From contig QFOL01000121.1 in assembly GCA_003241215.1 (NCBI GenBank), forward strand, positions 1-10,838: DNA of 10,838 nucleotides, read 5' to 3'. Below are positions 1 through 6,497 of the stretch, in pieces (positions within the stretch are counted from its first letter, which is position 1; every line of letters begins with the position of its first letter). The notes beneath the pieces are model-generated. The model was not told the DNA's origin and did not search any database. It saw nothing but the letters and a program-made list of their open reading frames with translations. The stretch is from Agrobacterium fabrum. Lineage in GTDB: Bacteria > Pseudomonadota > Alphaproteobacteria > Rhizobiales > Rhizobiaceae. The position numbers and the translations under genes were made by a program.

Positions 1-46
1 CGAAATGATATCCATCTATAAATCAAAATATTTGAAGGTGCGTGCC

Positions 47-943
47 ATGACCGTGACTTTCCGCCAACCGCTGCCGTTGCTGGATAACGACATATTGAGA
101 ACCTTCGTCGCCATTGCGGAAACGGGAAATTTCTCCACCGCCGCAGAAGTGGTGTTCAGAACGCCTTCCGCCGTTTCCATGCAGATCAAGAAACTCGAGG
201 AGCAGTTGAAGACGACACTGTTCCTGCGCGATGCCCGCTCGGTGACCTTGACGGCGCACGGGGAGACGTTGCTGACCTATGCGCGGCGGATGATTGCGCT
301 CTCCAACGAGGCCGTGTCGCGGTTCGTCATGCCGGAGCTTTCCGGTGTCGTCCGGCTCGGTGCGCCTGAGGATATTGGCGAACGTGGCCTGCTGCCGGGT
401 ATTCTCAAGCGGTTTGCCGAGGCTTTCCCCGGCATCATGATCGACGTCACCATCGATTCCAGTTCCAATCTCTACAAGCGCATGGACGAGCAGCGGCTCG
501 ACCTCGCCCTCGTCAACTGTGCCTCCCATCCCCTGCGCGACACCGGCGAGGTGCTGATGCGCGAGCGTCTGGTCTGGGCCGGCGCAAAATGCGGCACGGC
601 CTATCTGCGCGATCCGCTGCCGATTTCCATCTGGGAAGAGGGCTGCATCTGGCGTTCGGAAGCGATCAACTCGCTGGAACGGCGCGGGCGCAATTTCCGC
701 GTGGCCTATCTCAGCGGCCATACCATGGCGCAGCGCGCGGCGATTGCCGCCGATCTCGCCATTGCGCCGCTGCCGCGATCCTACGTGCTGAATGACATGG
801 TTATTCTGGGCGACAAGGAGGGACTGCCGGAACTTGGCTGTTTCGATATCCGTCTGATCATGGGCGACAAGGCGTCGCGCCCCGTTCTTGCCGTGGCCGA
901 GAGCATTCGCAACGCTTTTGTCGAGGTAGCCAAGGCGGCCTAA
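47..943 (+). CDS. LysR-family transcriptional regulator, LrhA/HexA-like
   Basis: A DNA-binding regulator of 298 aa, the usual LysR length. The N-terminal winged helix-turn-helix lies at about residues 14-73, with the recognition-helix stretch RTPSAVSMQIKKLEEQL, and the effector-binding domain runs from about 98 to the end. The pattern LLDNDILRTFVAIAETGNFS, the SAVSMQIKKLE segment and the GVVRLGAPEDI domain start resemble the LrhA/HexA/PecT branch of the family, which in enterobacteria controls motility and exoproducts. That parallel is from family knowledge only. I start at ATG 47 because GAAGG at 34-38 sits 8 nt upstream. An in-frame ATG at 5 has no visible binding site. The gene ends 53 bp from the convergent MTHFR-like gene. 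Its own upstream neighbour lies outside the window, so its target genes cannot be inferred here. Confidence 0.93.
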   Translation: MTVTFRQPLPLLDNDILRTFVAIAETGNFSTAAEVVFRTPSAVSMQIKKLEEQLKTTLFLRDARSVTLTAHGETLLTYARRMIALSNEAVSRFVMPELSGVVRLGAPEDIGERGLLPGILKRFAEAFPGIMIDVTIDSSSNLYKRMDEQRLDLALVNCASHPLRDTGEVLMRERLVWAGAKCGTAYLRDPLPISIWEEGCIWRSEAINSLERRGRNFRVAYLSGHTMAQRAAIAADLAIAPLPRSYVLNDMVILGDKEGLPELGCFDIRLIMGDKASRPVLAVAESIRNAFVEVAKAA

Positions 944-996
944 CCTCGTCGGGGAGTGTGCGGCGGCGGCGAGCCGTCGCGCCGTCAGGGCCGGCT

Positions 997-1911
997 TCAG
1001 CCAGCCATCGAATCCGGCGATGCCGAACGGTTCGCACCGCCTGTCTGCCAGCTTCCGCGTTTGACCAGCCAGTCGGCCGAATTCTGCAATCCGCCGAAGG
1101 GGAATACATGAATCTGCCGTATCGGCCCCTGCGGATTGGCCTGCCAGTGCCGTTCTATCGGTCCGACGATGCTTTCCGGTGAATGGCCCTTGGCCAGCGT
1201 TGTCAGGGAAAGCGCATTCTTCTTGAGATAGGCAATCGAGTTGCCGACGCCACAGAGCGCGGCATATTTCAACAGCGTCGTGATCTTGGCCGGGCCGGAA
1301 ACGCCGATATGCACCGGCAGATCAATGCCTGACGCGACAAGCCCCTCCGCCCAGGCGATGAAACGCGCCGGATCGAAGCCGAACTGGGTGACGATGCGCA
1401 TAGTGGCATCGCTTCTTTCGGCAAAATCCCGTTTCAGCCTGAGTGCGGCCATCGCCGTATCGTCGCTGAAATCGGGGCTGCCTTCGGGGTGGCCGGCGAT
1501 GGCGATGTGCCTTATGCCGCAGCGGTCGAAAATGCCTGACGACAGCATGTCCATGCTGGAGGCGAAGGGGCCGGCCGGGCGGTCGACACCGCCGCCGACG
1601 ACCAGAACATCCGTAACACCTGCTTCCCCTGCAAGCCGTCTCACCTGTTCCTCAAACCCTGCGCGGGAGGGGATGCGCCGTGCTGCAAGATGCGGTACCG
1701 GCTGGTAACCGAGGCCGCGCAAATGTGCAGCGGCTTCGACGAGCTTTTCCTGCGAGGCCGCTCCGGTGTCGGTCAGGTAAACGCGAACGCCCTGCGGAAA
1801 GAGACCGGCAAGGTCCGTCGCGCCGAGCACCTGCGCGGGCGAGGCTTCGATGGAGGCGGGAATGATGGAAGCGGCGGAAATATCGGGCAATTTGTGCGTG
1901 ATCCTTTTCAT
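997..1911 (-). CDS. Methylenetetrahydrofolate reductase-like (MetF-fold) protein
   Basis: A 304-aa member of the FAD-dependent 5,10-methylenetetrahydrofolate reductase superfamily, cytosolic TIM-barrel enzymes that make 5-methyl-THF or carry out the reverse reaction. Visible landmarks are SIEASP near residues 20-24 (E22 matches the catalytic Glu of E. coli MetF), PHLAAR at 73-78, the strand DVLVVGGG at 101-108, AIAGHPEG at 137-144, and VTQFGFD at 174-180 (Q176 matches the substrate-binding Gln). The position equivalent to MetF Asp120 appears to be Gly, with an Asp two residues later. This suggests a paralog of the type found in methyltransferase pathways rather than the housekeeping metF. I chose ATG 1911 because a weak GGTG lies 7 nt upstream. 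ATG 1917 is possible, and a TTG at 1956 is less likely. It follows the formyltransferase gene on the same strand after 97 nt. Confidence 0.87.
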   Translation of the reverse strand: MKRITHKLPDISAASIIPASIEASPAQVLGATDLAGLFPQGVRVYLTDTGAASQEKLVEAAAHLRGLGYQPVPHLAARRIPSRAGFEEQVRRLAGEAGVTDVLVVGGGVDRPAGPFASSMDMLSSGIFDRCGIRHIAIAGHPEGSPDFSDDTAMAALRLKRDFAERSDATMRIVTQFGFDPARFIAWAEGLVASGIDLPVHIGVSGPAKITTLLKYAALCGVGNSIAYLKKNALSLTTLAKGHSPESIVGPIERHWQANPQGPIRQIHVFPFGGLQNSADWLVKRGSWQTGGANRSASPDSMAG

Positions 1912-1942
1912 TATCATGCACCGATTTCGCGGCGAAGTCTGT

Positions 1943-1990
1943 GCCTGTTGCGGCAAGACAGGCTTGCATCTGCGACGAAGCTCGGTCGCA
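1943..1990 (-). promoter_or_regulatory. Two tandem hairpins in the formyltransferase-MTHFR gap
   Basis: In the 97 nt between the formyltransferase stop and the MTHFR-like start, two inverted repeats lie side by side. One is TGCGAC/GTCGCA (1971-1976 with 1985-1990, 8-nt loop). The other is GCCTGT/ACAGGC (1943-1948 with 1958-1963, 9-nt loop). Neither is followed by a T run on the minus strand, so they are not simple terminators. They could stabilise or separate the message of the two genes. No known riboswitch fold is recognised, and the pairing could be chance in GC-rich DNA. Confidence 0.35.
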
Positions 1991-2008
1991 ATTCCCTGAC
2001 GTGCGGTT

Positions 2009-2785
2009 TCACCAGATACGTTTCGTCACACCGTTCCACAGCCAGGTCCAGATAGTCGGCGGGAAACGCAGTACCGATTTTCCGGGTGAGGGCGGCTGCG
2101 GCGCCAGGCTGCCGGAAAGGGCGTCCTCGATGGCGCTGACGGCGATATCCACCGAAGCGGCGGTCAAAAGCAGCGGATAGGTGGCGATCGTGTCGGAGGG
2201 GGATGGTTTCAGCCGCTTCTCGTAGAGCGTGGCGCCGGTATCCACGCCCTTGTCGACCAGATGCACGGTCGCGCCGAAATTGCCGCGGTCCTTTTCCACC
2301 AGCGCCCAGTAACCGCCCATCTGTCCGCGATAGGCGGGGTTGATGCCGGCATGGAAATTGATGACCGGGCATTGCAGGGCCTGAAGCGTGGTCGGCGTCA
2401 GCAGGCGGCAGGAAATGGTGAAGATCACCGCCGGTTTCAGCAGATTGGCGGCCTTGCGGCATTCCTCATCGTTGAGCGAGGCGAATTGCGTGACGGGAAG
2501 GCTGTGGTGGAGATCGGGAGAAAGGCCGTGTTCGGCGATGATCTCGTTGCTTCTTCTGACAGTAAAACGTTTGCCGAGCCGTGAGGCGATCATCGTCGCC
2601 ATCTGGCCCGCGGCGACAATCCAGCCGAGCCGTCGCGCGCGTCGCCTGAGAATGACCGACTTTTCTTCCGGCTGCTCCATGAAGACATGGATGTCGGGAA
2701 ATCTGTCCGCCAGCGCATTGATCATCACATTGGGGTTCATGCCGCCCGCCGTCATCACCAGAAGCCGATTGTTGGTTTCAGTCAT
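2009..2785 (-). CDS. Formyltransferase-family protein (formyl_trans_N fold)
   Basis: A 258-aa protein with the catalytic core of 10-formyl-THF-dependent formyltransferases (GART, Fmt and sugar-amine formyltransferases). The segment VINFHAGINPAYRG (residues 141-154) supplies the Asn-x-His pair (N143, H145), and VDKGVDTG (177-184) supplies the catalytic Asp (D182). All three residues of the family triad are therefore present. It lacks the C-terminal domain of Fmt. The N-terminal 130 residues differ from PurN, so I would not call it purN. The acceptor is unknown; sugar-nucleotide amines or small metabolites are possible from family knowledge. The start ATG follows GGGGAG very closely. It is divergent from the entericidin gene and is the first gene of a likely two-gene unit with the MTHFR-like gene, which also uses folate. 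Confidence 0.85.
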   Translation of the reverse strand: MTETNNRLLVMTAGGMNPNVMINALADRFPDIHVFMEQPEEKSVILRRRARRLGWIVAAGQMATMIASRLGKRFTVRRSNEIIAEHGLSPDLHHSLPVTQFASLNDEECRKAANLLKPAVIFTISCRLLTPTTLQALQCPVINFHAGINPAYRGQMGGYWALVEKDRGNFGATVHLVDKGVDTGATLYEKRLKPSPSDTIATYPLLLTAASVDIAVSAIEDALSGSLAPQPPSPGKSVLRFPPTIWTWLWNGVTKRIW

Positions 2786-2890
2786 ATCTCCCCACCGGAT
2801 TTTCCCAAGCCATGATCCAGACGCCGAGTTTCACCCGGGAAGTTCAAAACCCTGTTAATTTTCATCGGCAGGATTTTTTGAATTGCCGCT

Positions 2891-2915
2891 GGAACCGTTT
2901 TTTGGGACTCACGTT
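2891..2915 (+). promoter_or_regulatory. EcfG/RpoE2-type general stress promoter
   Basis: GGAAC at 2891-2895 and CGTT at 2912-2915 are separated by exactly 16 nt. This matches the alphaproteobacterial general-stress sigma consensus GGAAC-N16/17-CGTT. It lies 62 nt upstream of the entericidin start codon and reads toward it. Transcription should start at roughly 2922-2926. I noticed no other copy of this two-box pattern in the intergenic regions. The match is seen directly; use by EcfG is inferred from the consensus. Confidence 0.82.
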
Positions 2916-2917
2916 AT

Positions 2918-2933
2918 TGTGACGCATATCACA
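2918..2933. promoter_or_regulatory. Perfect CRP/FNR-family-like palindrome
   Basis: TGTGACGCATATCACA is an exact TGTGA-N6-TCACA inverted repeat, identical in its arms to the E. coli CRP core. It begins 2 nt after the stress-promoter -10 box, so it covers the expected transcription start. A protein bound there would most simply repress. Which regulator reads it in this organism is unknown; a rhizobial CRP/FNR-family protein is plausible. Confidence 0.6.
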
Positions 2934-2939
2934 TCGGTG

Positions 2940-2958
2940 CTTGCCTTTGGACGGCAAG
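2940..2958 (+). promoter_or_regulatory. Small hairpin in entericidin leader
   Basis: CTTGCC (2940-2945) and GGCAAG (2953-2958) form a 6-bp stem with a 7-nt loop. It ends 4 nt before the strong ribosome binding site AGGGGAG (2963-2969). It could influence mRNA stability or translation of the lipoprotein. This is a weak call because short stems are common. Confidence 0.3.
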
Positions 2959-2977
2959 TCATAGGGGAGTTGTTTCA

Positions 2978-3139
2978 ATGATCACACGCATTCTTTCGAC
3001 CGTTTTCGTGGCTTTGCTGACCGTCGTGACCCTGAGTTCCTGCGGTAACACCATTCGCGGCATCGGACGGGATACGGCGAACGCCGTCGACGCAACGCAG
3101 GACGCCGGCCGCAATGTGGACCGCGCCGCCCGTCGCTGA
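2978..3139 (+). CDS. Entericidin-family small lipoprotein (EcnA/EcnB-like)
   Basis: A 53-aa lipoprotein. It has a short N-terminal signal (MITR, then a hydrophobic stretch) and the lipobox LSSC with lipidation at C22. The mature part is about 32 residues (GNTIRGIGRDTANAVD onward) and has the amphipathic shape and N-T-x-x-G-x-G-x-D pattern of entericidins. In E. coli, entericidin B is a stationary-phase, sigma-S-dependent membrane lipoprotein linked to lysis, and EcnA is its antidote. Here there is a single copy with no second lipoprotein beside it, so an antidote role cannot be assigned. AGGGGAG at 2963-2969, 8 nt upstream, fixes the start. It has its own stress promoter and terminator, so it is a monocistronic stress gene. 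Functional transfer from E. coli is inference. Confidence 0.88.
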   Translation: MITRILSTVFVALLTVVTLSSCGNTIRGIGRDTANAVDATQDAGRNVDRAARR

Positions 3140-3161
3140 CGGCATCTCCCCTTGAAAATCC

Positions 3162-3197
3162 GGCGTCACCCTGAAACACGGGTGACGCCTTTTCTTT
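3162..3197 (+). terminator. Rho-independent terminator of the entericidin gene
   Basis: A perfect 10-bp stem, GGCGTCACCC (3162-3171) with GGGTGACGCC (3180-3189), has an 8-nt loop and is followed by TTTTCTTT. It lies 22 nt after the entericidin stop codon and isolates that gene from the next one. Confidence 0.93.
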
Positions 3198-3245
3198 GAC
3201 CGAATTTTTGCGAATGTTCCCCCGGCGAGAATCAAAGGGGTGGGC

Positions 3246-4010
3246 ATGAACGGATCGATGAAAAGACTGGCGAAGCTGCTGTTGCCATTGCTGCTGCCGT
3301 TTTCGGCCCAGGCCGGCGGGCAGGCCGACTTCTGCCGGATCATGGACCATGCGGGTGGTCGCTACACCGTCTGCAGTTTCGATCCGGCGAAAAACACGAT
3401 CAGGATTTACGATCGCGACCATGTCTCCGGTCAGGGATATCGTTCCTTCGCCGATCTTTCCTCGGCTTTGTGGCGGCAGCATATGTTCAGCGTTTTTGCC
3501 ATGAACGGCGGCATGTACCATTCCGATTATTCGCCCGTGGGCCTGTTTGTCGAAAATGGCGTCGAACGCACACCCATCAGCACCGGCGGCGGCTGGGGCA
3601 ATTTTCATCTTCTGCCCAATGGCGTGTTTTATCTGAAGGGGGCCGCGGCCGGCGTGCTGGAAACGCAGGCCTATCTGGCAGCGGATCCGAAGCCGGACTT
3701 CGCCACGCAGTCAGGGCCGATGCTCGTCATCGATGGCAAGCTGCATCCGCGCTTTCTGCCCGATAGCGACAGCCTGAAGCGGCGCAACGGCGTCGGCGTC
3801 TCCCGCGACGGCACGGTTCATTTCGCCATTTCGGAAAATACCGTTCGCTTTTACGATTTCGCCACGCTGTTCAGGGATGTGCTGGATGCGCCGAATGCGC
3901 TCTATCTCGACGGCACCATATCCAGCGTCGATATCCCCGCGATGAAGAGGCGGGACTCGCTGTTTCCGATGGGGCCGATCATCGCTGTGGTCGACAGGGT
4001 GCCGGACTAG
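3246..4010 (+). CDS. Secreted phosphodiester glycosidase-family protein (NAGPA/DUF2233-like)
   Basis: A 254-aa exported protein. The Sec signal peptide is MNGSMKRLAK plus a Leu-rich core, with probable cleavage after AQA at residue 23. The rest carries the hallmarks of the phosphodiester glycosidase domain (PF09992; relatives include the mammalian uncovering enzyme and YigE-like bacterial proteins): FAMNGGMY (84-91), QSGPML (155-160), RRNGVGV (179-185) and LYLDGTISS (219-227). The conserved acidic and Asn residues of these motifs line the predicted active site. C30 and C43 could form a disulfide in the periplasm. The substrate is unknown; phosphodiester-linked sugars are the family expectation. 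The start at ATG 3246 is supported by AAAGGGG 5 nt upstream, in preference to a GTG at 3240 that lies inside that site. It stands alone and ends 9 bp from the convergent hypothetical gene. Confidence 0.87.
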   Translation: MNGSMKRLAKLLLPLLLPFSAQAGGQADFCRIMDHAGGRYTVCSFDPAKNTIRIYDRDHVSGQGYRSFADLSSALWRQHMFSVFAMNGGMYHSDYSPVGLFVENGVERTPISTGGGWGNFHLLPNGVFYLKGAAAGVLETQAYLAADPKPDFATQSGPMLVIDGKLHPRFLPDSDSLKRRNGVGVSRDGTVHFAISENTVRFYDFATLFRDVLDAPNALYLDGTISSVDIPAMKRRDSLFPMGPIIAVVDRVPD

Positions 4011-4019
4011 CCGGAAAGA

Positions 4020-4370
4020 TCAGATCGGCGCTTTGGGATAGGCTTTTTCGAGGCCAGCCGACGCCGTCAAGCCCTTGCGGAAGGCGAGATAAGCGGGATG
4101 CTGGCTGGCCTTGGCAATTTCCGCCGTGCGGATCTGCAGGCGGGCAGGGGCATTGCCGCCGAGCCATTCACCGACCGCTTCCAGCTTCAGGCTGTTCAGG
4201 AAGCGGGCATTGGTCTGCTGGTCGAGATAAAGATTGAGACCGGCCAGCAGGTTTTCGTCCTGCAGGGCATTTTCCATCAGCAGCAAAACCCAGGCCTTGT
4301 CCTCGCTTGTCAGCGAAGTCAGTTTCGACGCGACCGTTTCACGGTCGGGAAAAGAGGATGCCTGCTGCAT
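4020..4370 (-). CDS. Hypothetical protein, start uncertain
   Basis: I do not recognise this family. From ATG 4370 the product is 116 aa, soluble, and probably mostly helical, with no signal peptide or membrane segment. It starts MQQASSFPDRETVASKLTSL and has an amphipathic middle (EDKAWVLLLMENALQDENLLAGL). Codon use looks like a genuine gene. The start is not settled. No good ribosome binding site precedes ATG 4370. The frame stays open upstream to 4610, and the stretch just upstream still has G/C-rich third positions. A TTG at 4430 has GGAG 9 nt before it and would add 20 residues, including a CC pair and an acidic DDGNGND patch. The gene is convergent with the phosphodiester glycosidase gene, leaving only 9 bp between stops. 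Confidence 0.6.
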   Translation of the reverse strand: MQQASSFPDRETVASKLTSLTSEDKAWVLLLMENALQDENLLAGLNLYLDQQTNARFLNSLKLEAVGEWLGGNAPARLQIRTAEIAKASQHPAYLAFRKGLTASAGLEKAYPKAPI

Positions 4371-4748
4371 GGAAAGACTCGCATCGTTGCCGTTGCCATC
4401 GTCGATAAAGCAGCACTGGCGGCCTTTCAAGGCGCGGTGCTCCAGCGGCAGAAATTCGACCGTAACGTGCCGGTAACAGGAGGTTTTCAACAGGAGTTTG
4501 TACAAAGGCTTTAAATAACGGTTACACTTTAGCCTAAATTGAGGCGAAGCCAAAAATGGCGCGCTTTGCAGCCTGCTGCTAACACCTTGTTTTTTCACAT
4601 ACCTATGCACGGGGCGAATGGCAGCCCGTCAAAAACGCCTTCATTTAGCCGCTTTTTGCATTTGCCTTCCCCGCCGGATTTTAATAAATGCTTGCCTCAA
4701 CGGGATGGGTCTTGAAGATCCCCCGGAGAGTGAATAGCTGGAGTAATC
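4371..4748. other. Intergenic region between divergent hypothetical and mini-protein genes
   Basis: This 378-bp stretch holds the ambiguous 5' end of the hypothetical gene (open frame to 4610) and the promoters of both flanking genes. The part from about 4490 to 4690 is clearly more AT-rich than the surrounding genes. An AGGAGG at about 4479-4484 on the plus strand looks like a ribosome binding site but leads to no usable reading frame. I see no convincing -35/-10 pair and no RNA gene. Confidence 0.5.
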
Positions 4749-4850
4749 ATGGAAGAAACCGCTCAGAAATCCTGCTGGGGCGTTACCTTGCGCGCACTTG
4801 CAGGCTTTGCCGCTTTTCTCGCATTGACGTACATTTTTGGCAGCCCATAA
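4749..4850 (+). CDS. 33-aa single-pass membrane mini-protein
   Basis: A short reading frame that starts MEETAQKSCWGVTLRALAGF and ends LTYIFGSP. It has a polar, acidic N-terminus with one Cys (C9), an Arg at 15, and a hydrophobic segment from about residue 16 to 30 long enough to cross the membrane once. TGGAG at 4739-4743, 5 nt upstream of the ATG, is a good ribosome binding site. A hairpin terminator follows the stop by 26 nt, so it looks like a complete small transcription unit upstream of sdaA. I do not recognise the family. Its function is unknown; single-pass mini-proteins of this size usually bind and tune larger membrane complexes. The call rests on signal placement and composition only, since the length is too short for coding statistics. 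Confidence 0.6.
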   Translation: MEETAQKSCWGVTLRALAGFAAFLALTYIFGSP

Positions 4851-4876
4851 GCATCTCTCCTGAATGACGGGTTTTG

Positions 4877-4917
4877 AAACGGCGCGGTTTTCCTCTGGAA
4901 ACCGTGCTGTTTTCGTT
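4877..4917 (+). terminator. Probable intrinsic terminator after the mini-protein gene
   Basis: A 14-bp stem (4877-4890 with 4899-4912) contains two or three G-U pairs and an 8-nt loop. The T-rich end of the 3' arm runs into TCGTTT. It lies 26 nt after the mini-protein stop and 112 nt before the sdaA start, and so separates them. Confidence 0.7.
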
Positions 4918-5028
4918 TGAAGGTGCTGATGTCGCAGCTGCGCAAACCGCTGACGCTCTTTTGTGGCGATCCGTTTCGGCTTTGGATATGATGGGGGGTG
5001 GAATCCATTTTTATTCAGGACGAACTTC

Positions 5029-6432
5029 ATGTTTCTTTCGGTCTTCGACGTCTTCAAGATCGGTATCGGTCCTTCGAGCTCCCATACGATGGGGCCGATG
5101 ACGGCGGCCAACCGCTTTCTGGCGCTGATCCTCAGCGATGAATGGCCGCGGCCGGCGGGCGCGTCCGTCGCGCAGCTGAAGGTCAGCCTGCATGGCTCTC
5201 TCGCCTTTACCGGCATCGGCCATGGCACGGGGCGCGCCGTCATTCTGGGTCTCACCGGCGAACGGCCGGACCTTGTCGATCCCGATGCCATGGACGCGAT
5301 TATCGAGACGGTGGAAAAGGCCGGCACGGTGACGCCGCCCAGCCATCCGTCCTATGTGTTCCGCCCGGCCGAAGATCTGGTCTTCGACAGGAAGAACCCG
5401 CTGCCCGGCCACGCCAATGGCATGACCTTCTCCGCCTTCGACAATCAGGGCAGGCTGCTCGTCAAGCGCATCTATTATTCGGTTGGCGGCGGTTTCGTCG
5501 TGACCGATACGGAGCTGGAGGCGATCAAGCAGCGCGGCAAGACCATCGATAACGGTCCGCGCGTGCCCTATCCCTTCGCCACCGCGCGGGAAATGCTCGA
5601 TATGGCGGCGCGTTCCGGCCGCACCATCGCCCAGATGAAGCGGGCGAACGAGGAAACGGTGGTTTCCCGTGAGGAACTGAACGAGCGACTCGACCAGATC
5701 TGGGAAGCCATGAACGGCTGTATCGAGCGCGGTCTGAAAGTGGACGGCATCATGCCTGGCGGCCTGAAGGTGCGCCGCCGCGCCCGCTCCATTTACGAGA
5801 AGCTGAATGCGGAATGGCGCAGCAATCGGTTGAACCCGGTCATGGCCAATGACTGGCTGAGCGTTTACGCCATGGCCGTGAACGAGGAAAACGCCGCCGG
5901 CGGCCGCGTGGTCACCGCGCCGACCAATGGTGCGGCAGGCGTTGTCCCGGCGACCGTCAGATATTTCCGCCATTTCCATGAGGATGCGACGGTCAACGAC
6001 GTGCGTGACTTCCTGCTGACGGCGGCGGCCATCGGCGGCATCATCAAGCACAATGCTTCGATTTCGGGCGCCGAAGTCGGCTGTCAGGGCGAAGTTGGGT
6101 CCGCAGCCGCGATGGCGGCGGCAGGCCTTGCCGCAGTCATGGGCGGATCGCCCGAGCAGGTGGAGAATGCCGCGGAAATCGCGCTCGAACATCATCTTGG
6201 CATGACCTGCGATCCGATTGCCGGTCTCGTGCAGGTGCCCTGCATTGAGCGTAATGCGCTCGGTGCGGTAAAGGCAGTGACGGCGGCGTCGCTGGCGCTG
6301 AAGGGTGACGGCCAGCATTTCGTGCCGCTCGACGCCTGTATCGAGACCATGCGCCAGACCGGCAACGACATGAGCGAGAAATACAAGGAAACCTCCACCG
6401 GCGGCCTCGCCGTGAACGTTGTGGAGTGCTGA
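5029..6432 (+). CDS. sdaA: L-serine ammonia-lyase, iron-sulfur-dependent, single-chain
   Basis: Converts L-serine to pyruvate and ammonia in the cytosol, linking serine and one-carbon metabolism to central carbon flux. The 467-aa chain has the two fused domains of the bacterial type: the beta domain (about 3-157, with [13 protein letters not shown] at 12-24) and the alpha domain (about 190-460, with [13 protein letters not shown] at 296-308). The [4Fe-4S] cysteines are C352, C394 and C405, and the C-terminal residue C467 ends the VNVVEC tail. Their spacing of 42, 11 and 62 equals that of the Legionella enzyme, whose C-terminal Cys folds into the active site as the fourth ligand. This one is therefore probably autoinhibited until serine binds. 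The start at ATG 5029 is set by AGGA (5017-5020) 8 nt upstream and by the conserved [20 protein letters not shown] beginning. An earlier GTG at 4963 is not needed. Confidence 0.97.
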   Translation: MFLSVFDVFKIGIGPSSSHTMGPMTAANRFLALILSDEWPRPAGASVAQLKVSLHGSLAFTGIGHGTGRAVILGLTGERPDLVDPDAMDAIIETVEKAGTVTPPSHPSYVFRPAEDLVFDRKNPLPGHANGMTFSAFDNQGRLLVKRIYYSVGGGFVVTDTELEAIKQRGKTIDNGPRVPYPFATAREMLDMAARSGRTIAQMKRANEETVVSREELNERLDQIWEAMNGCIERGLKVDGIMPGGLKVRRRARSIYEKLNAEWRSNRLNPVMANDWLSVYAMAVNEENAAGGRVVTAPTNGAAGVVPATVRYFRHFHEDATVNDVRDFLLTAAAIGGIIKHNASISGAEVGCQGEVGSAAAMAAAGLAAVMGGSPEQVENAAEIALEHHLGMTCDPIAGLVQVPCIERNALGAVKAVTAASLALKGDGQHFVPLDACIETMRQTGNDMSEKYKETSTGGLAVNVVEC

Positions 6433-6439
6433 GCGGGCA

Positions 6440-6472
6440 GGGCGTCAGGCATGGCTGCCATGCTTGACGCCC
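6440..6472 (+). repeat. Strong hairpin after sdaA, without a T run
   Basis: GGGCGTCAGGCATGG (6440-6454) pairs with CCATGCTTGACGCCC (6458-6472): 15 bp with one G-U pair and a 3-nt loop, beginning 8 nt after the sdaA stop. The next bases are GCCGCAAAAAGG, so it does not have the U tract of an intrinsic terminator. It may protect the sdaA 3' end or stop transcription with help. DUF1489 begins 25 nt downstream. Confidence 0.8.
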
Positions 6473-6497
6473 GCCGCAAAAAGGCATTGATAGAACC

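Noticed and set aside
4479..4484. AGGAGG on the plus strand, resembling a ribosome binding site
   Set aside because: No ATG or GTG follows at suitable spacing. A TTG frame ends after six codons.
5011..6318. A 435-codon open frame on the minus strand opposite sdaA
   Set aside because: sdaA is certain from its motifs and cysteines. The antisense product is Arg/His/Gly-rich without any recognisable domain, the usual mirror of a high-GC gene.
5029..6432. A biological link between sdaA and the folate-type genes at 997-2785
   Set aside because: Serine feeds one-carbon metabolism in general, but the genes are over 2 kb apart, on opposite strands, and separated by unrelated, independently terminated genes.
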